Shown here piece by piece: positions 23,802 through 32,490 of a stretch of 43,548 nt of DNA (position 1 is the first letter of the stretch; each line of letters begins with the position of its first letter). The position numbers and the translations under genes were made by a program. The DNA comes from Oscillospiraceae bacterium (GTDB taxonomy: Bacteria > Bacillota > Clostridia > Oscillospirales > Ruminococcaceae): assembly GCA_021203065.1 (NCBI GenBank), contig JAJQBX010000014.1:50150-93697 (forward strand). Direction: 5' to 3'. Under the pieces are notes generated by a model. The model was not told the DNA's origin and ran no database searches. It was given only the letters and a program-made list of their open reading frames with translations.

Positions 23802-25859
23802 ATGAACAAAAAACTTTTATCCCTGCTGATTGCCCTTGTGATGACGGTGCAGCTGCTGCCGTTGTCGCTCTTTGCTTCTGACGAAGAAACAGAAACATAC
23901 ATTTCGGAAGAAACCTATTCCCTCTCCGACGTCTCCACCGCCGACAACGACGAGCTCTTCGAAGGCTACGTAGAACAGCTCTTCGGCATCTCCTCCGACG
24001 ACGGCATAATGCTCACAGCGACGTATACGGGGGAGGATGCGTTTAAAAACGACAGTGTAAATCTGCCGATATACAGAGCTTTTAAATCCGCTATTTCGAG
24101 TATTGCCAACGGGGATGTAACGTCAACGACTGTCACCGTTACTGCAACTTACGCTTATTCTGATCTTGGCACAAGCAATCTTAATGACGCTTGGACAGCA
24201 TTTCAGTCTGCTTTCAATTTTCAGTCGATTCTCAATTATCTCGTCTATGACAATCCTTACGAAATGTACTGGTTCAAAAAGGATGAACAAACATATTGTT
24301 CTTACGGTGCTTCCGGTGACGGAACGAATATTACTGTTACAATTACCATTCCATTTTATGTAGCTTCTGGCTATCAGGATTCTACCGCTACGTACCCATA
24401 TTATACTATTGATGCCTCAAAAGTCACTGCCGCTAAAAAAGCTGTTGAGAACGCACAGGCAATAGTTACGAAGTATGCCAACTCCGGATATACTGACTTG
24501 CAGTTGCTTACATACTATAAAAATGAAATCTGTGATTTGGTCACTTACGAGAACAAATATAGTAGTTACTCCTATGGCGATGTCTGGCAGCTAGTTTACG
24601 TCTTTGACGGGGACGAAGATACCAACGTCGTCTGTGAGGGATATTCGAAAGCGTTTCAGTATCTATGCGATCTGAGTGGGCTGGAGTGCATAACCGTTAC
24701 CGGGTATATGGGCACAGCATCATCGCTGGGAGGACATATGTGGAACGTCGTTTATCTTGATGGGGTTAACTATCTTGTAGACGTTACTAACACTGACGGA
24801 AACGGCATCGGTAAGGATGGCGACTTGTTTATGGTCTGTGCTGATGATGCTTCGAAGATTCTTGACGGTTCGGAAGCTACTACATACACTCTTGATGGAA
24901 CTGCGACTACTGCTTACCATACTGGCTATGCTTTTCTTATTGGCAGTACAACTGTTACATATGTATATGACTCTTACTCCCTTGCACTTTATCCTTATGA
25001 AAGCTACCTTGCCTTGGGCTCTAAGTACTATGGCAGGGCTCTGACGTTGGATGGGGAGATTGGGGTTACTTATTACTTCCAGCTGAGTGGGGTTGAGAAT
25101 CCGGGTAACTATTACCTGATGGCTTCTATTGGCGGTACAAGTAGCTATGCGCAGTACACCGCCGTTGAATCCAAGACTATTGATGACATCACCTACTGCA
25201 GGTATACTGTATATGTCAACCCGACGCAGGTGAGCTCCGATATATATGCTTATCTCACCAACGGGTCGGATACCGTTTCTATCGATACATACGATACATA
25301 TTCGGTCTATGATTACTGCGAATATGCAATAACCACTACCGGCTGGGAGGATGAAAAGACCGTCTGCGAGGCGGTGCTCAACTATGCTTACTATGCAACG
25401 GTGTATGCGGGAAGTAGCAGTAGTTTGCAGAGTACACTGAAGAGCATAGACAGCACTTGGACAGATCCGATTTCATCAATCGATGTCAGCGGTCTGAGCA
25501 GCTACGCAACTACCTCTGATGGCGTTGATAAGACGCTTGTACTGGGAAGCGGCGTTTATATCAGGGTATACGTGGATGATGCTTCGGCAACTTATACCGT
25601 TGATGGCGAGGAGCTCGAAGTAGTGACTTCGGGAAGCACTTCCTACGTCGAATTCAAGGTTTACGCCAAGGAGATGTACAGGACGTTTACGATTCTTAAG
25701 GATGGTGCGACGTACACTACCTACAGCGTATACAGATATATTTACAATATCTGCACTGGCACGGTTGGTGAAAATGGCATAACCTCAGAACTGCAAAACC
25801 TCTGCAAGGCTATTTACGACTACGGCGAAAAGGCGAGAGCCTATAACAACTGGCTATAA
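23802..25859 (+). CDS. Secreted transglutaminase-like (cysteine protease fold) protein
   Basis: 685 residues. Signal peptide MNKKLLSLLIALVMTVQLLP followed by LSLFAS and an acidic mature start. A transglutaminase-like core lies around 230-335: VVCEGYSKAFQYLC with Cys278, GGHMWNVVYLDG with His312 and VDVTNTDG with Asp327, a complete Cys-His-Asp triad. Most bacterial proteins of this fold are proteases or amidases rather than cross-linkers. The remaining 350 residues are Tyr/Ser/Thr-rich and beta-rich, probably surface-exposed, with no sortase or dockerin signal. ATG 23802 is chosen over ATG 23769 because GAGGAAAA precedes it and a normal signal peptide starts there. First of three genes for exported or small products. 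Codon use looks less GC-biased than in the pyr genes, particularly at 24050-25000. Confidence 0.85.
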   Translation: MNKKLLSLLIALVMTVQLLPLSLFASDEETETYISEETYSLSDVSTADNDELFEGYVEQLFGISSDDGIMLTATYTGEDAFKNDSVNLPIYRAFKSAISSIANGDVTSTTVTVTATYAYSDLGTSNLNDAWTAFQSAFNFQSILNYLVYDNPYEMYWFKKDEQTYCSYGASGDGTNITVTITIPFYVASGYQDSTATYPYYTIDASKVTAAKKAVENAQAIVTKYANSGYTDLQLLTYYKNEICDLVTYENKYSSYSYGDVWQLVYVFDGDEDTNVVCEGYSKAFQYLCDLSGLECITVTGYMGTASSLGGHMWNVVYLDGVNYLVDVTNTDGNGIGKDGDLFMVCADDASKILDGSEATTYTLDGTATTAYHTGYAFLIGSTTVTYVYDSYSLALYPYESYLALGSKYYGRALTLDGEIGVTYYFQLSGVENPGNYYLMASIGGTSSYAQYTAVESKTIDDITYCRYTVYVNPTQVSSDIYAYLTNGSDTVSIDTYDTYSVYDYCEYAITTTGWEDEKTVCEAVLNYAYYATVYAGSSSSLQSTLKSIDSTWTDPISSIDVSGLSSYATTSDGVDKTLVLGSGVYIRVYVDDASATYTVDGEELEVVTSGSTSYVEFKVYAKEMYRTFTILKDGATYTTYSVYRYIYNICTGTVGENGITSELQNLCKAIYDYGEKARAYNNWL

Positions 25860-25876
25860 TCGGGGAGGGTGATACC

Positions 25877-26047
25877 ATGAAGAAAATGAATTACGAACCG
25901 TTCGAGATGGATATTATCCTGTTCGGCGAAGATGCTTGGACGCTTGCTGCTGTTGGCAGTGGCGGTACTGACATGCCGATTATGAGCAAGATAGAGCAGG
26001 CTATCGCCAATGCATATAATCCCGATAACGAATACGGCGACAAGTGA
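25877..26047 (+). CDS. 56-residue small protein downstream of the transglutaminase-like gene
   Basis: An open frame of 56 codons with a strong ribosome binding site (GGGGAGGG, nine bases before ATG), 17 bases after the upstream stop. It begins MKKMNYEPFEMDIILFGEDA and continues with a Gly-rich turn (VGSGGTDMP) and an acidic, Asn/Asp-rich tail ending EYGDK. The opening resembles a pattern I recall from small proteins of gut Clostridia, MKK..YE.PEMEII.F...D, whose function is not known to me. No signal peptide and no Cys. It is too short for strong statistics; the ribosome binding site, spacing and operon position are the support. A RiPP-like precursor is speculative. Confidence 0.65.
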   Translation: MKKMNYEPFEMDIILFGEDAWTLAAVGSGGTDMPIMSKIEQAIANAYNPDNEYGDK

Positions 26048-26088
26048 ACACTGAACACTGAAACTGAAAAGTGAAAAGGAATGAAGAA

Positions 26089-26670
26089 ATGAAAAGAGTT
26101 TTGCTCTGCTTTTTGGCGGTGACTATGCTTCTGACCGGTTGCGGCAACCGGATTTCCAGCGAGACGGACGGATATGAGACGGAGGCGACCACGGTCCCTG
26201 CCGTAACCACCGCTCCCGAATCCACCACAGCTGAGACAACAGCGGTGACCACCACTACTGCAGAAGAGACCACCCCTGCCACCACAGAAGCCACCACAGA
26301 AGCGACCACCGAGGCGACCACAACCGCCTCCACTACGGCTTCAACCACGGCTTCTACAACCGCTTCCACCACAGCCTCCACAACCAAGGCGACCACTCAG
26401 ACAACAGTCACCACTACCACAGCGGCGACTACCACCACTGAGGAAGAGGTTGTGCTTGATGAGTCGGATGAGGACGAGGTGGTTCTTGACGAGAGCGAAG
26501 AGACATCGATGATTGTCACAACGGTCTATTCGCCGATAGTGATCCCGTCGCCGGTGACAACCACCACGGCGGCAACCACAGCCACAACCACCACAACTGC
26601 AACCACTACAACCACGACCGCCACCACCACCGACGGAAGAATAGTTCTCCCGGTAGATCCGGTGGGATGA
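26089..26670 (+). CDS. Thr-rich low-complexity lipoprotein
   Basis: 193 residues. The signal peptide MKRVLLCFLAVTMLLTGC ends in lipobox LLTGC (Cys18), so the protein should be lipid-anchored on the outer face of the membrane. The remainder is almost wholly Thr/Ala/Glu/Ser: runs such as TTEATTEATTEATT and TTASTTASTTASTT, an acidic patch VVLDESDEDEVVLDES, and a second Thr-rich stretch with TTTTATTTTTTATT. This looks like a glycosylatable or extended cell-wall spacer without a catalytic domain. The ATG at 26089 is preferred over GTG 26071 because the signal peptide starts there. 41 bases after the small protein gene; probably the same transcript. Confidence 0.75.
   Translation: MKRVLLCFLAVTMLLTGCGNRISSETDGYETEATTVPAVTTAPESTTAETTAVTTTTAEETTPATTEATTEATTEATTTASTTASTTASTTASTTASTTKATTQTTVTTTTAATTTTEEEVVLDESDEDEVVLDESEETSMIVTTVYSPIVIPSPVTTTTAATTATTTTTATTTTTTATTTDGRIVLPVDPVG
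26260..26440 (+). repeat. Imperfect Thr-codon tandem repeats within the lipoprotein gene
   Basis: Short degenerate repeats of about 12 bases (encoding TTEA, then TTAS units) with variable third positions (ACC/ACA/ACT). Synonymous variation suggests the repeats are old or selected for protein sequence rather than freshly slipped. Copy number may vary between strains. Confidence 0.7.
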
Positions 26671-26674
26671 GGGC

Positions 26675-26703
26675 TTGACTTTTCCTTAAGCTTCTGCTAT
26701 ACT
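26675..26703 (+). promoter_or_regulatory. Promoter of the pyrimidine operon
   Basis: TTGACT (26675-26680), a 17-base spacer and TATACT (26698-26703) preceded by TGC (extended -10). Only about 30 bases separate the expected transcription start from pyrC, too short for a PyrR-type attenuator. Confidence 0.8.
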
Positions 26704-26738
26704 AAGAGTAACTTTCGGATTAAGGAGGAGTCGGCGGT

Positions 26739-27920
26739 ATGGGTGCTTCTTTAGGGGTTGTCGCTTTGGGAGAGAAAAAGCGTCTTTTTGCCGAGGAGTA
26801 TCTTAGCTCCTGTGGCTTTGAGCCGTCGTGTCCTGAAAACTATATAATCGTCCCGGGTCTTTGTGATGTACATGTGCATTTCAGAGAGCCGGGCTTTTCA
26901 TATAAAGAAACAATCCGCTCTGGCTCTCTTGCGGCAAAAGCCGGAGGCTATACGACAGTTTGCACCATGCCGAATTTAAACCCCGTTCCCGACAGCCTTG
27001 AAAATCTTAAGGTTCAGCTTGATATTATAGAGCGTGACGCCGCAGTGCGGGTTATCCCATACGGTTCAATCACCAAGGGCGAGCTTGGAAAAGAGCTTTC
27101 AGATATGGAAGCGATGAGCCCCTATGTCTGCGCATTCTCCGACGACGGTCACGGAGTTCAGGACGACGGGATGATGGAGGAGGCTATGCTGAGGGCTAAG
27201 AGCTCAGGCAAGCTCATCGCCGCCCACTGCGAGGACAATTCTCTTCTTACCGGTGGCTACATCCACGACGGGGTCTACTGCAGGGAGCACAACCACAAGG
27301 GCATCTCCAGTGCCAGCGAATATAAGCAGATTGAGCGGGACATCAGGCTTTCAGAAAAGACCGGTGCCAAGTATCACGTCTGCCACATTTCAACAAAAGA
27401 GAGCGTTCAGCTCATCCGTGACGCCAAAAAGAGCGGCGTCGATATTTCCTGCGAGACAGGACCGCACTATCTCGTTTTGTGTGACGAAGATTTGCAGGAG
27501 GACGGCAGATTTAAAATGAATCCCCCTCTTCGCTCAAGAGCCGATAAAGAAGCCCTGATTGAGGGTGTTATTGATGGCACAATAGACATGATAGCCACCG
27601 ACCATGCGCCGCATTCCCGGGAAGAAAAGTCAAAGGGGCTTGCGGGAAGTGCCATGGGCATAGTCGGGCTCGAAACAGCGTTCCCGGTTCTCTATACAGA
27701 ATTAGTCCGACCGGGCATCATAACGATTGAAAAGCTTATTGACCTGATGTCGGTAAATCCAAGAAAGCGTTTTGGCATCAATGAAGACCCCGGCTTCGCA
27801 GTCTTCGAAATAGCGACGCCCTACACCATCAACCCCGACGAATTCAAGACAATGGGACGGGCTACACCGTTTGAGGGGAGAGAGGTTTGGGGGAGATGCG
27901 TTGTTTGCAAAACTGTGTAG
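26739..27920 (+). CDS. pyrC: Dihydroorotase
   Basis: 393 residues, type I dihydroorotase. It cyclises carbamoyl-aspartate to dihydroorotate. Zinc ligands His45 and His47 in DVHVHFREPGFSYKET with the substrate Arg49; YTTVCTMPNLNPVPD for substrate binding; AFSDDGHGV, AHCEDN, YHVCHISTKES and CETGPHYL for further metal and substrate contacts; ATDHAPHSREEK with the catalytic Asp. The ribosome binding site AAGGAGGAG is eight bases from the ATG. First gene of the pyr set, preceded by a near-consensus promoter. 234 bases with palindromic repeats separate it from pyrK. Confidence 0.95.
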   Translation: MGASLGVVALGEKKRLFAEEYLSSCGFEPSCPENYIIVPGLCDVHVHFREPGFSYKETIRSGSLAAKAGGYTTVCTMPNLNPVPDSLENLKVQLDIIERDAAVRVIPYGSITKGELGKELSDMEAMSPYVCAFSDDGHGVQDDGMMEEAMLRAKSSGKLIAAHCEDNSLLTGGYIHDGVYCREHNHKGISSASEYKQIERDIRLSEKTGAKYHVCHISTKESVQLIRDAKKSGVDISCETGPHYLVLCDEDLQEDGRFKMNPPLRSRADKEALIEGVIDGTIDMIATDHAPHSREEKSKGLAGSAMGIVGLETAFPVLYTELVRPGIITIEKLIDLMSVNPRKRFGINEDPGFAVFEIATPYTINPDEFKTMGRATPFEGREVWGRCVVCKTV

Positions 27921-28116
27921 TTGCCTGCGGCGACTATTGGCTCCCCTGTCAAGGGGAGCTGTCAGCGAAGCTGACTGAGGGGTGCTATTTTCGGCAACGT
28001 CGAAAATAGCCGGTTTGGCGAAGCCAAACCGTGTTGCCTGCGGCGACGCGCTCGCTGCGCTCGCGCACCCCTCCACCGGCTTCGCCGGTCCCCCTCCCCT
28101 TATCAGGGGAGGCTAT
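27921..28116. repeat. Palindromic repeat cluster, copy 2 (units inverted), between pyrC and pyrK
   Basis: Contains the reverse complement of the left unit (27939-27984, ending GACTGAGGGGTG) and of the right unit (28066-28116, starting CACCCCTCCACC), so the terminal ACCCCTC boxes face inward, opposite to the copies at 32265 and 38121. Between them are stacked hairpins: CTATTTTCGGCAACGTCGAAAATAG, CGGTTTGGCGAAGCCAAACCG-like and GCGCTCGCTGCGCTCGCGC-like arms. TTGCCTGCGGCGAC occurs twice as a direct repeat (27921-27934 and 28034-28047). No T run follows the stems, so it is not an obvious terminator, and transcription into pyrK probably continues. Confidence 0.85.
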
Positions 28117-28154
28117 AACTGCCAAAGGCAAGAAACATACGAAAGGACAAAAAT

Positions 28155-28895
28155 ATGACCAACACCATCTACAAAATCCTTGAAAACGAAAAGATCGCCT
28201 CAAAGACCTATCGCATGGTCTTGGGCGGGGACACAAGCGGAATCCGAAACCCCGGGCAGTTTGTGAACATTAAATTGGAGGGGTTCTATCTCAGACGACC
28301 CATTTCCGTCTGCGATTATGACGAGAAGACCCTGACCCTTATCTACAAGACCGTCGGGAACGGGACTGAATTCATGTCGACGCTTCCTGAGGGAAGTGAT
28401 CTCGATATTCTTTCTGGCTTGGGGAACGGCTTTGACCTGAGTAAGAGCGGAGATTATCCGCTTCTGGTAGGCGGAGGAGTCGGCGCACCGCCGCTCTATA
28501 ATCTCTGTAAAAAGCTTGTCGCAGAGGGTAAGAAGCCCACTGTGGTATTAGGCTTCAAGACCGCTGACGAAGTATTCTATCAGGAAGAATTTTCGGAGCT
28601 CGGTGCCCGGGTGATTATAGTCACCGAGGACGGAACCATGGGCGAAAAGGGAATGGTCACCGATGTTATACCGGAGCTTGATTATTCATACTTCTACGCC
28701 TGCGGACCGATTGCGATGCTGAAAGCGATGGCAAAGGTCATGAATACCCCGGGCGAATACAGCTTTGAGCAGAGGATGGGCTGCGGCTTTGGGGCATGCA
28801 TGGGCTGCTCCTGCAAGACGAAGAACGGCTTCAAGAGAATCTGCCGTGAGGGACCGGTTCTTTCAAGCGAAGAAATTATCTGGGAGGAAATGTGA
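28155..28895 (+). CDS. pyrK: Dihydroorotate dehydrogenase electron-transfer subunit
   Basis: 246 residues. FAD and [2Fe-2S] protein that links PyrD type 1B to NAD. FAD motif LRRPISVCDYD (47-57), NAD-binding LLVGGGVGAPPLYNL (103-117) and YACGPIAML (181-189), and the cluster Cys residues 210, 215, 218 and 230 in CGFGACMGCSC and following. GAAAGGAC about eight bases before the ATG. Its stop is joined to the pyrD ATG by TGATG. Forms a heterotetramer with PyrD in characterised Firmicutes. Confidence 0.95.
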   Translation: MTNTIYKILENEKIASKTYRMVLGGDTSGIRNPGQFVNIKLEGFYLRRPISVCDYDEKTLTLIYKTVGNGTEFMSTLPEGSDLDILSGLGNGFDLSKSGDYPLLVGGGVGAPPLYNLCKKLVAEGKKPTVVLGFKTADEVFYQEEFSELGARVIIVTEDGTMGEKGMVTDVIPELDYSYFYACGPIAMLKAMAKVMNTPGEYSFEQRMGCGFGACMGCSCKTKNGFKRICREGPVLSSEEIIWEEM

Positions 28896-29821
28896 TGGCT
28901 GACTCAAGACTTAAAACGACACTCTGCGGGATAGAGCTTGACAACCCCGTCATCCCGACAAGCGGCACCTTCGGCTATGGCTGGGAGTTCGCAGAGCTTT
29001 ATGATATAAATATGCTCGGCACTTTCTCTTTCAAGGGAACTACTATTGAAGAGAGATTCGGCAACCCGACGCCGAGAATTGCCGAGACAACCTCCGGAAT
29101 AGTCAATTCAATTGGTCTTCAGAACCCGGGAGTTGATAAGGTAATTTCCGAAGAGCTCCCGAAGCTTAAAAAGTGCTTCCATAAAAAAGTAATGGCAAAC
29201 GTCAGCGGCTTCTGCCTTGACGACTATGTCAGGGCGATCGAAAAGTTAGATAAGTCGGACGTAAGCGATATGATAGGCTGGTTTGAGGTCAACATCAGCT
29301 GCCCGAACATCTCCTGCGGAGGCATGAGCATCGGAACTGACCCGAAAGCCTCCTATGAGACGATAAATGCGGTCAGGGAAATCACCAAGAAGCCGATTAT
29401 AGCCAAGCTCACCCCGAATGTTACCGACATTGTCCCGATAGCGAAAGCATGCGAGGAGGGCGGCGCAGACGGCTTGAGCCTTATAAACTGCCTCTTCGGC
29501 ATGAGGATTGACCTCAGAACCAAGAAGCCGATCATCGCAAACAAGATGGGCGGCTATTCGGGACCGGCAACCTATCCTATAGCTTTACGTCTCGTTTATC
29601 AGTGCTACGACGCCGTGAAGATTCCTATTGTTGGTATAGGAGGAGTTGCGAGTGCCGACAACGTAATTGAAATGATGCTCGCAGGGGCAACCGCAGTTGG
29701 AGTCGGGGCGATGAACCTTGTCGATCCGTTCGTTTGCAAAAAGATAATTGAGGACTTGCCCGAAGCCATGGACAAGTATGGAATAGAAAACCTTTCTGAC
29801 ATCATAGGAGGTGCGCACTGA
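28895..29821 (+). CDS. pyrD: Dihydroorotate dehydrogenase, class 1B catalytic subunit
   Basis: 308 residues. FMN barrel oxidising dihydroorotate to orotate and passing electrons to PyrK. ANVSGF near 101, [11 protein letters not shown] with catalytic-base Cys136 (Cys135 in Lactococcus PyrDB), [10 protein letters not shown], and [20 protein letters not shown] for phosphate binding of FMN. The catalytic Cys together with pyrK places it in class 1B. ATG 28895 is used rather than GTG 28892; GGGAGG precedes it by seven bases. The stop overlaps the pyrF ATG. Confidence 0.96.
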   Translation: MADSRLKTTLCGIELDNPVIPTSGTFGYGWEFAELYDINMLGTFSFKGTTIEERFGNPTPRIAETTSGIVNSIGLQNPGVDKVISEELPKLKKCFHKKVMANVSGFCLDDYVRAIEKLDKSDVSDMIGWFEVNISCPNISCGGMSIGTDPKASYETINAVREITKKPIIAKLTPNVTDIVPIAKACEEGGADGLSLINCLFGMRIDLRTKKPIIANKMGGYSGPATYPIALRLVYQCYDAVKIPIVGIGGVASADNVIEMMLAGATAVGVGAMNLVDPFVCKKIIEDLPEAMDKYGIENLSDIIGGAH

Positions 29822-30519
29822 TGGGCAAGGACGTCATAATCGCCTGCGATTTTCCGTCGAAAGAGAAGACGCTTGAGTTTTTAGATAAGTTCGAGGGCGA
29901 GAAGCCGTTTGTAAAGATTGGCATGGAGCTTTTCTATGCCGAAGGACCGGATATTGTGAGGGAGATAAAAGCCCGTGGGCACAAGATTTTCCTCGACTTA
30001 AAGCTCCACGACATTCCGAATACAGTAAAATCTGCAATGAGAGTCTTAAGCTCCCTCGATGTGGACATGGTCAACGTCCACGCCGCAGGAACTAAAGCCA
30101 TGATGAAAGCGGCACTCGAGGGGATTACTCGTCCCGACGGCACACGCCCGAAGCTCATAGCCGTCACCCAGCTGACATCGACTGATGACAAGGCTTTGCA
30201 TGAAGAGCTTCTTATCGACCGCCTCATGACCGAAACGGTTCTTACATACGCAGAAAACGCCCGTGACAGCGGTCTTGATGGCGTCGTCTGCTCCCCCCAC
30301 GAGGCAGGCTTTATCCATAAAGCATTGGGGAAGAGCTTCTTGACCGTCACCCCCGGCGTCCGCTTCGCCGACGGAAATAACGACGACCAGAAGCGGGTTA
30401 TGACCCCTGCGCATGCAAAAGAGGTTGGCAGCGATTACATAGTTGTCGGAAGACCGATTACGCAGGCGGAGAACCCGGTGGAGGCGTATAGGAGATGCGT
30501 TGAGGAGTTTGTGGGGTAA
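29821..30519 (+). CDS. pyrF: Orotidine 5'-phosphate decarboxylase
   Basis: 232 residues, the compact bacterial form. It decarboxylates OMP to UMP, the last step encoded here. [20 protein letters not shown] at the N terminus, catalytic [11 protein letters not shown] (Asp59, Lys61, Asp64), [23 protein letters not shown] and the phosphate gripper [14 protein letters not shown]. Translationally coupled to pyrD (TGATG) and followed by pyrE after three bases. Confidence 0.96.
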   Translation: MGKDVIIACDFPSKEKTLEFLDKFEGEKPFVKIGMELFYAEGPDIVREIKARGHKIFLDLKLHDIPNTVKSAMRVLSSLDVDMVNVHAAGTKAMMKAALEGITRPDGTRPKLIAVTQLTSTDDKALHEELLIDRLMTETVLTYAENARDSGLDGVVCSPHEAGFIHKALGKSFLTVTPGVRFADGNNDDQKRVMTPAHAKEVGSDYIVVGRPITQAENPVEAYRRCVEEFVG

Positions 30520-30522
30520 GAT

Positions 30523-31179
30523 ATGCAACAGTACAAACATGATTTTATAGAATTTCTGGAGTCCGCAGGTGTTCTCAAGTTCGGGGATTTCACCGCCAAG
30601 AGTGGCAGGAAGATTCCTTATTTCATCAACGCTGGCGAGATAAAGACCGGGTTTGAGATTTCGAAGCTTGGTGAGTTCTATGCGAAAACCTATCTTGAGA
30701 AGATAGGGGAGAAGAAGACCGTTCTTTATGGTCCTGCTTATAAGGGAATTCCGATTGCTGTTTCAGCGTCGGTGGCTCTTGCGGGAAAGGGGCTCGATTT
30801 GCCGTTCTTCTTCAACCGTAAAGAGGCAAAGGACCACGGCGAGGGAGGTACGATTGTCGGATATAAGCCTGAGGCTGGCGAAGAGGTCGTCATCGTCGAG
30901 GACGTCATCACTGCGGGAACTGCAATCCGTGAGAGCATGGAGATTCTTTCAAAGCTTGAGGGAATCAAGGTCGCCGCTGTCATCATAATGGTCGACAGGG
31001 GAGAAAAGGGCAGGACAGAGGCATCGGCAATGTCCGAAATCGAGTCGGAATTCGGATTCCCGGTATATTCTGTCGTCGATGTATACGATATTATTGAATA
31101 CTTGGAAGAAAACCCCGCAAATGCTGAGAATGTAGAAAGAATAAAGAACTATCTTAAGATTAACGGAGCGAAAAGATGA
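30523..31179 (+). CDS. pyrE: Orotate phosphoribosyltransferase
   Basis: 218 residues. It joins orotate and PRPP to give OMP. The PRPP-binding loop [13 protein letters not shown] (123-135), the substrate segment [15 protein letters not shown] near 69-83 and the flexible catalytic loop [14 protein letters not shown] (97-109) are complete. GTGGGGTAAG before the ATG provides a ribosome binding site inside the pyrF end. Its stop overlaps the pyrB start (ATGA). Confidence 0.96.
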   Translation: MQQYKHDFIEFLESAGVLKFGDFTAKSGRKIPYFINAGEIKTGFEISKLGEFYAKTYLEKIGEKKTVLYGPAYKGIPIAVSASVALAGKGLDLPFFFNRKEAKDHGEGGTIVGYKPEAGEEVVIVEDVITAGTAIRESMEILSKLEGIKVAAVIIMVDRGEKGRTEASAMSEIESEFGFPVYSVVDVYDIIEYLEENPANAENVERIKNYLKINGAKR

Positions 31180-32264
31180 GGCATCTTATTAACATTCTGG
31201 ACCTATCCGTCCGGGAAATCGACAGGCTTATAGAAGTGGCGGACGATATTATAAAGCATCCGTCTGACTATGGCGACGTATGCCACAGTAAAATACTTGC
31301 GACTCTATTCTATGAGCCATCGACCCGAACAAGACTCAGCTTTGAGTCGGCTATGCTGTCTCTTGGAGGAGAGGTGTTAGGCTTCTCGGAGCAGTCATCA
31401 AGCTCCGCCGCCAAGGGCGAAAGCGTTGCGGACACAGCGGTCATGGTGAGCGGATACTCGGACATCATCGCCATGCGCCACCCGAAAGAGGGCGCACCGA
31501 TAGTAGCGGCGATGCACTCATCCGTCCCCGTAATCAATGCCGGCGACGGCGGGCACTATCACCCGACGCAGACTTTGACAGATCTTATGACCATCCGTCA
31601 CGAGATGGGGAGATTTGATAACCTGACAGTAGGACTTTGCGGAGATCTACGGTTCGGAAGAACCGTCCATTCGCTCATTTCGGCGATGTCGAGATATATG
31701 GGGATAAAGTTCGTTCTTATCTCTCCCGAAGAGCTCCGGCTTCCCTACTTCGTCAAGGGTAAGTACATCATCGACAAGGGTCTTGAGTACTGCGAAAGTA
31801 AATCCTTGGAAGAAGTCATAGGCGAGCTCGACATTCTGTATATGACCCGAATACAAAAGGAGCGTTTTGTAAGCGAGGACGAGTATTTCAGACTTAAAGA
31901 CTCCTATATCCTGACGCCTGAGAAGATGGCTCTTGCTAAGTCTGATATGATAGTTCTTCACCCGCTTCCAAGAGTCAATGAGATTTCGGTAGCGGTAGAC
32001 GATGACCCGAGGGCATGCTATTTCAGGCAAGCAAGAAACGGCAGATACATCCGAATGGCACTCATAATGAAGCTTCTTGGGCTCATCGAGAACGACATAA
32101 ACGAGCCTCAGGAGCAGGGAGAGGAGATAATCACCGACAGGTTCACATGCAGGAATTCGAGGTGCATAACCTCAACAGAGCAGGAGCTCCCGCAGCAGTT
32201 CAAGCTGACGGATAAGGAGAATAATATCTGGAGATGCAGGTATTGCGAGACGAGGGCGGAGTAG
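31176..32264 (+). CDS. pyrB: Aspartate carbamoyltransferase with a fused PyrI-type zinc domain
   Basis: 362 residues, about 50 longer than ordinary PyrB. The catalytic part (1-305) has [14 protein letters not shown] (48-60) for carbamoyl phosphate, [11 protein letters not shown] (128-137), [12 protein letters not shown] and LHPLPRV (261-267) for aspartate. After a short linker comes [14 protein letters not shown] ... WRCRYCE, with Cys325, Cys330, Cys354 and Cys357. The gaps 5, 24 and 3 equal those of the zinc-binding Cys109, 114, 138 and 141 of E. coli PyrI, and NSxCI and CxYCE are also conserved. The nucleotide-binding allosteric half of PyrI is absent. It catalyses the committed step, carbamoyl phosphate plus aspartate to carbamoyl-aspartate. 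The zinc module may tie catalytic trimers together; that is inferred. Confidence 0.94.
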   Translation: MRHLINILDLSVREIDRLIEVADDIIKHPSDYGDVCHSKILATLFYEPSTRTRLSFESAMLSLGGEVLGFSEQSSSSAAKGESVADTAVMVSGYSDIIAMRHPKEGAPIVAAMHSSVPVINAGDGGHYHPTQTLTDLMTIRHEMGRFDNLTVGLCGDLRFGRTVHSLISAMSRYMGIKFVLISPEELRLPYFVKGKYIIDKGLEYCESKSLEEVIGELDILYMTRIQKERFVSEDEYFRLKDSYILTPEKMALAKSDMIVLHPLPRVNEISVAVDDDPRACYFRQARNGRYIRMALIMKLLGLIENDINEPQEQGEEIITDRFTCRNSRCITSTEQELPQQFKLTDKENNIWRCRYCETRAE

Positions 32265-32466
32265 TGCTCGCTTCGCTCGCACACCCCTCAGTCAGCTTCG
32301 CTGACAGCGGCTTGCCGAAGGCAAGTGTCCCCTTTCAGGGGAGCCTATAATTGCCTCTTTGCAAGAATCTATGAGAGGAAGCAAATAGCCTCCCCTGAAA
32401 GGGGAGGGGGACCATGCGAAGCATGGTGGAGGGGTCGCTCCGCAGGAGCGGTCGCCGTCAGGCGAC
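32265..32466. repeat. Palindromic repeat cluster, copy 3, between pyrB and purE
   Basis: The core 32283-32435 is 153 bp and is bounded by ACCCCTC and GAGGGGT. Left unit ACCCCTCAGTC, hairpin CAGCTTCGCTG, then an extra hairpin GGCTTGCCGAAGGCAAG and CCCCTTTCAGGGG, ending GCCTATAA. A 37-base AT-richer spacer follows, then the right unit GCCTCCCC-TGAAA-GGGGAGG, CATGCGAAGCATG and GGAGGGGT. Flanking hairpins CGCTCCGCAGGAGCG (32435-32449) and GTCGCCGTCAGGCGAC (32451-32466) are added on the right. No T run follows, so it need not stop transcription between the pyr and pur genes. Confidence 0.88.
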
Positions 32467-32490
32467 AATTACACAGTAGGAGGTAAAGTG

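Noticed and set aside
26704-26738. PyrR attenuator or riboswitch before pyrC
   Set aside because: The leader is only about 30 bases; no anti-terminator/terminator pair or conserved PyrR loop is present.
32265-32466. Transcription terminator between pyrB and purE
   Set aside because: The stems are strong but none is followed by a T run on either strand; only the copy at 23650 has one.
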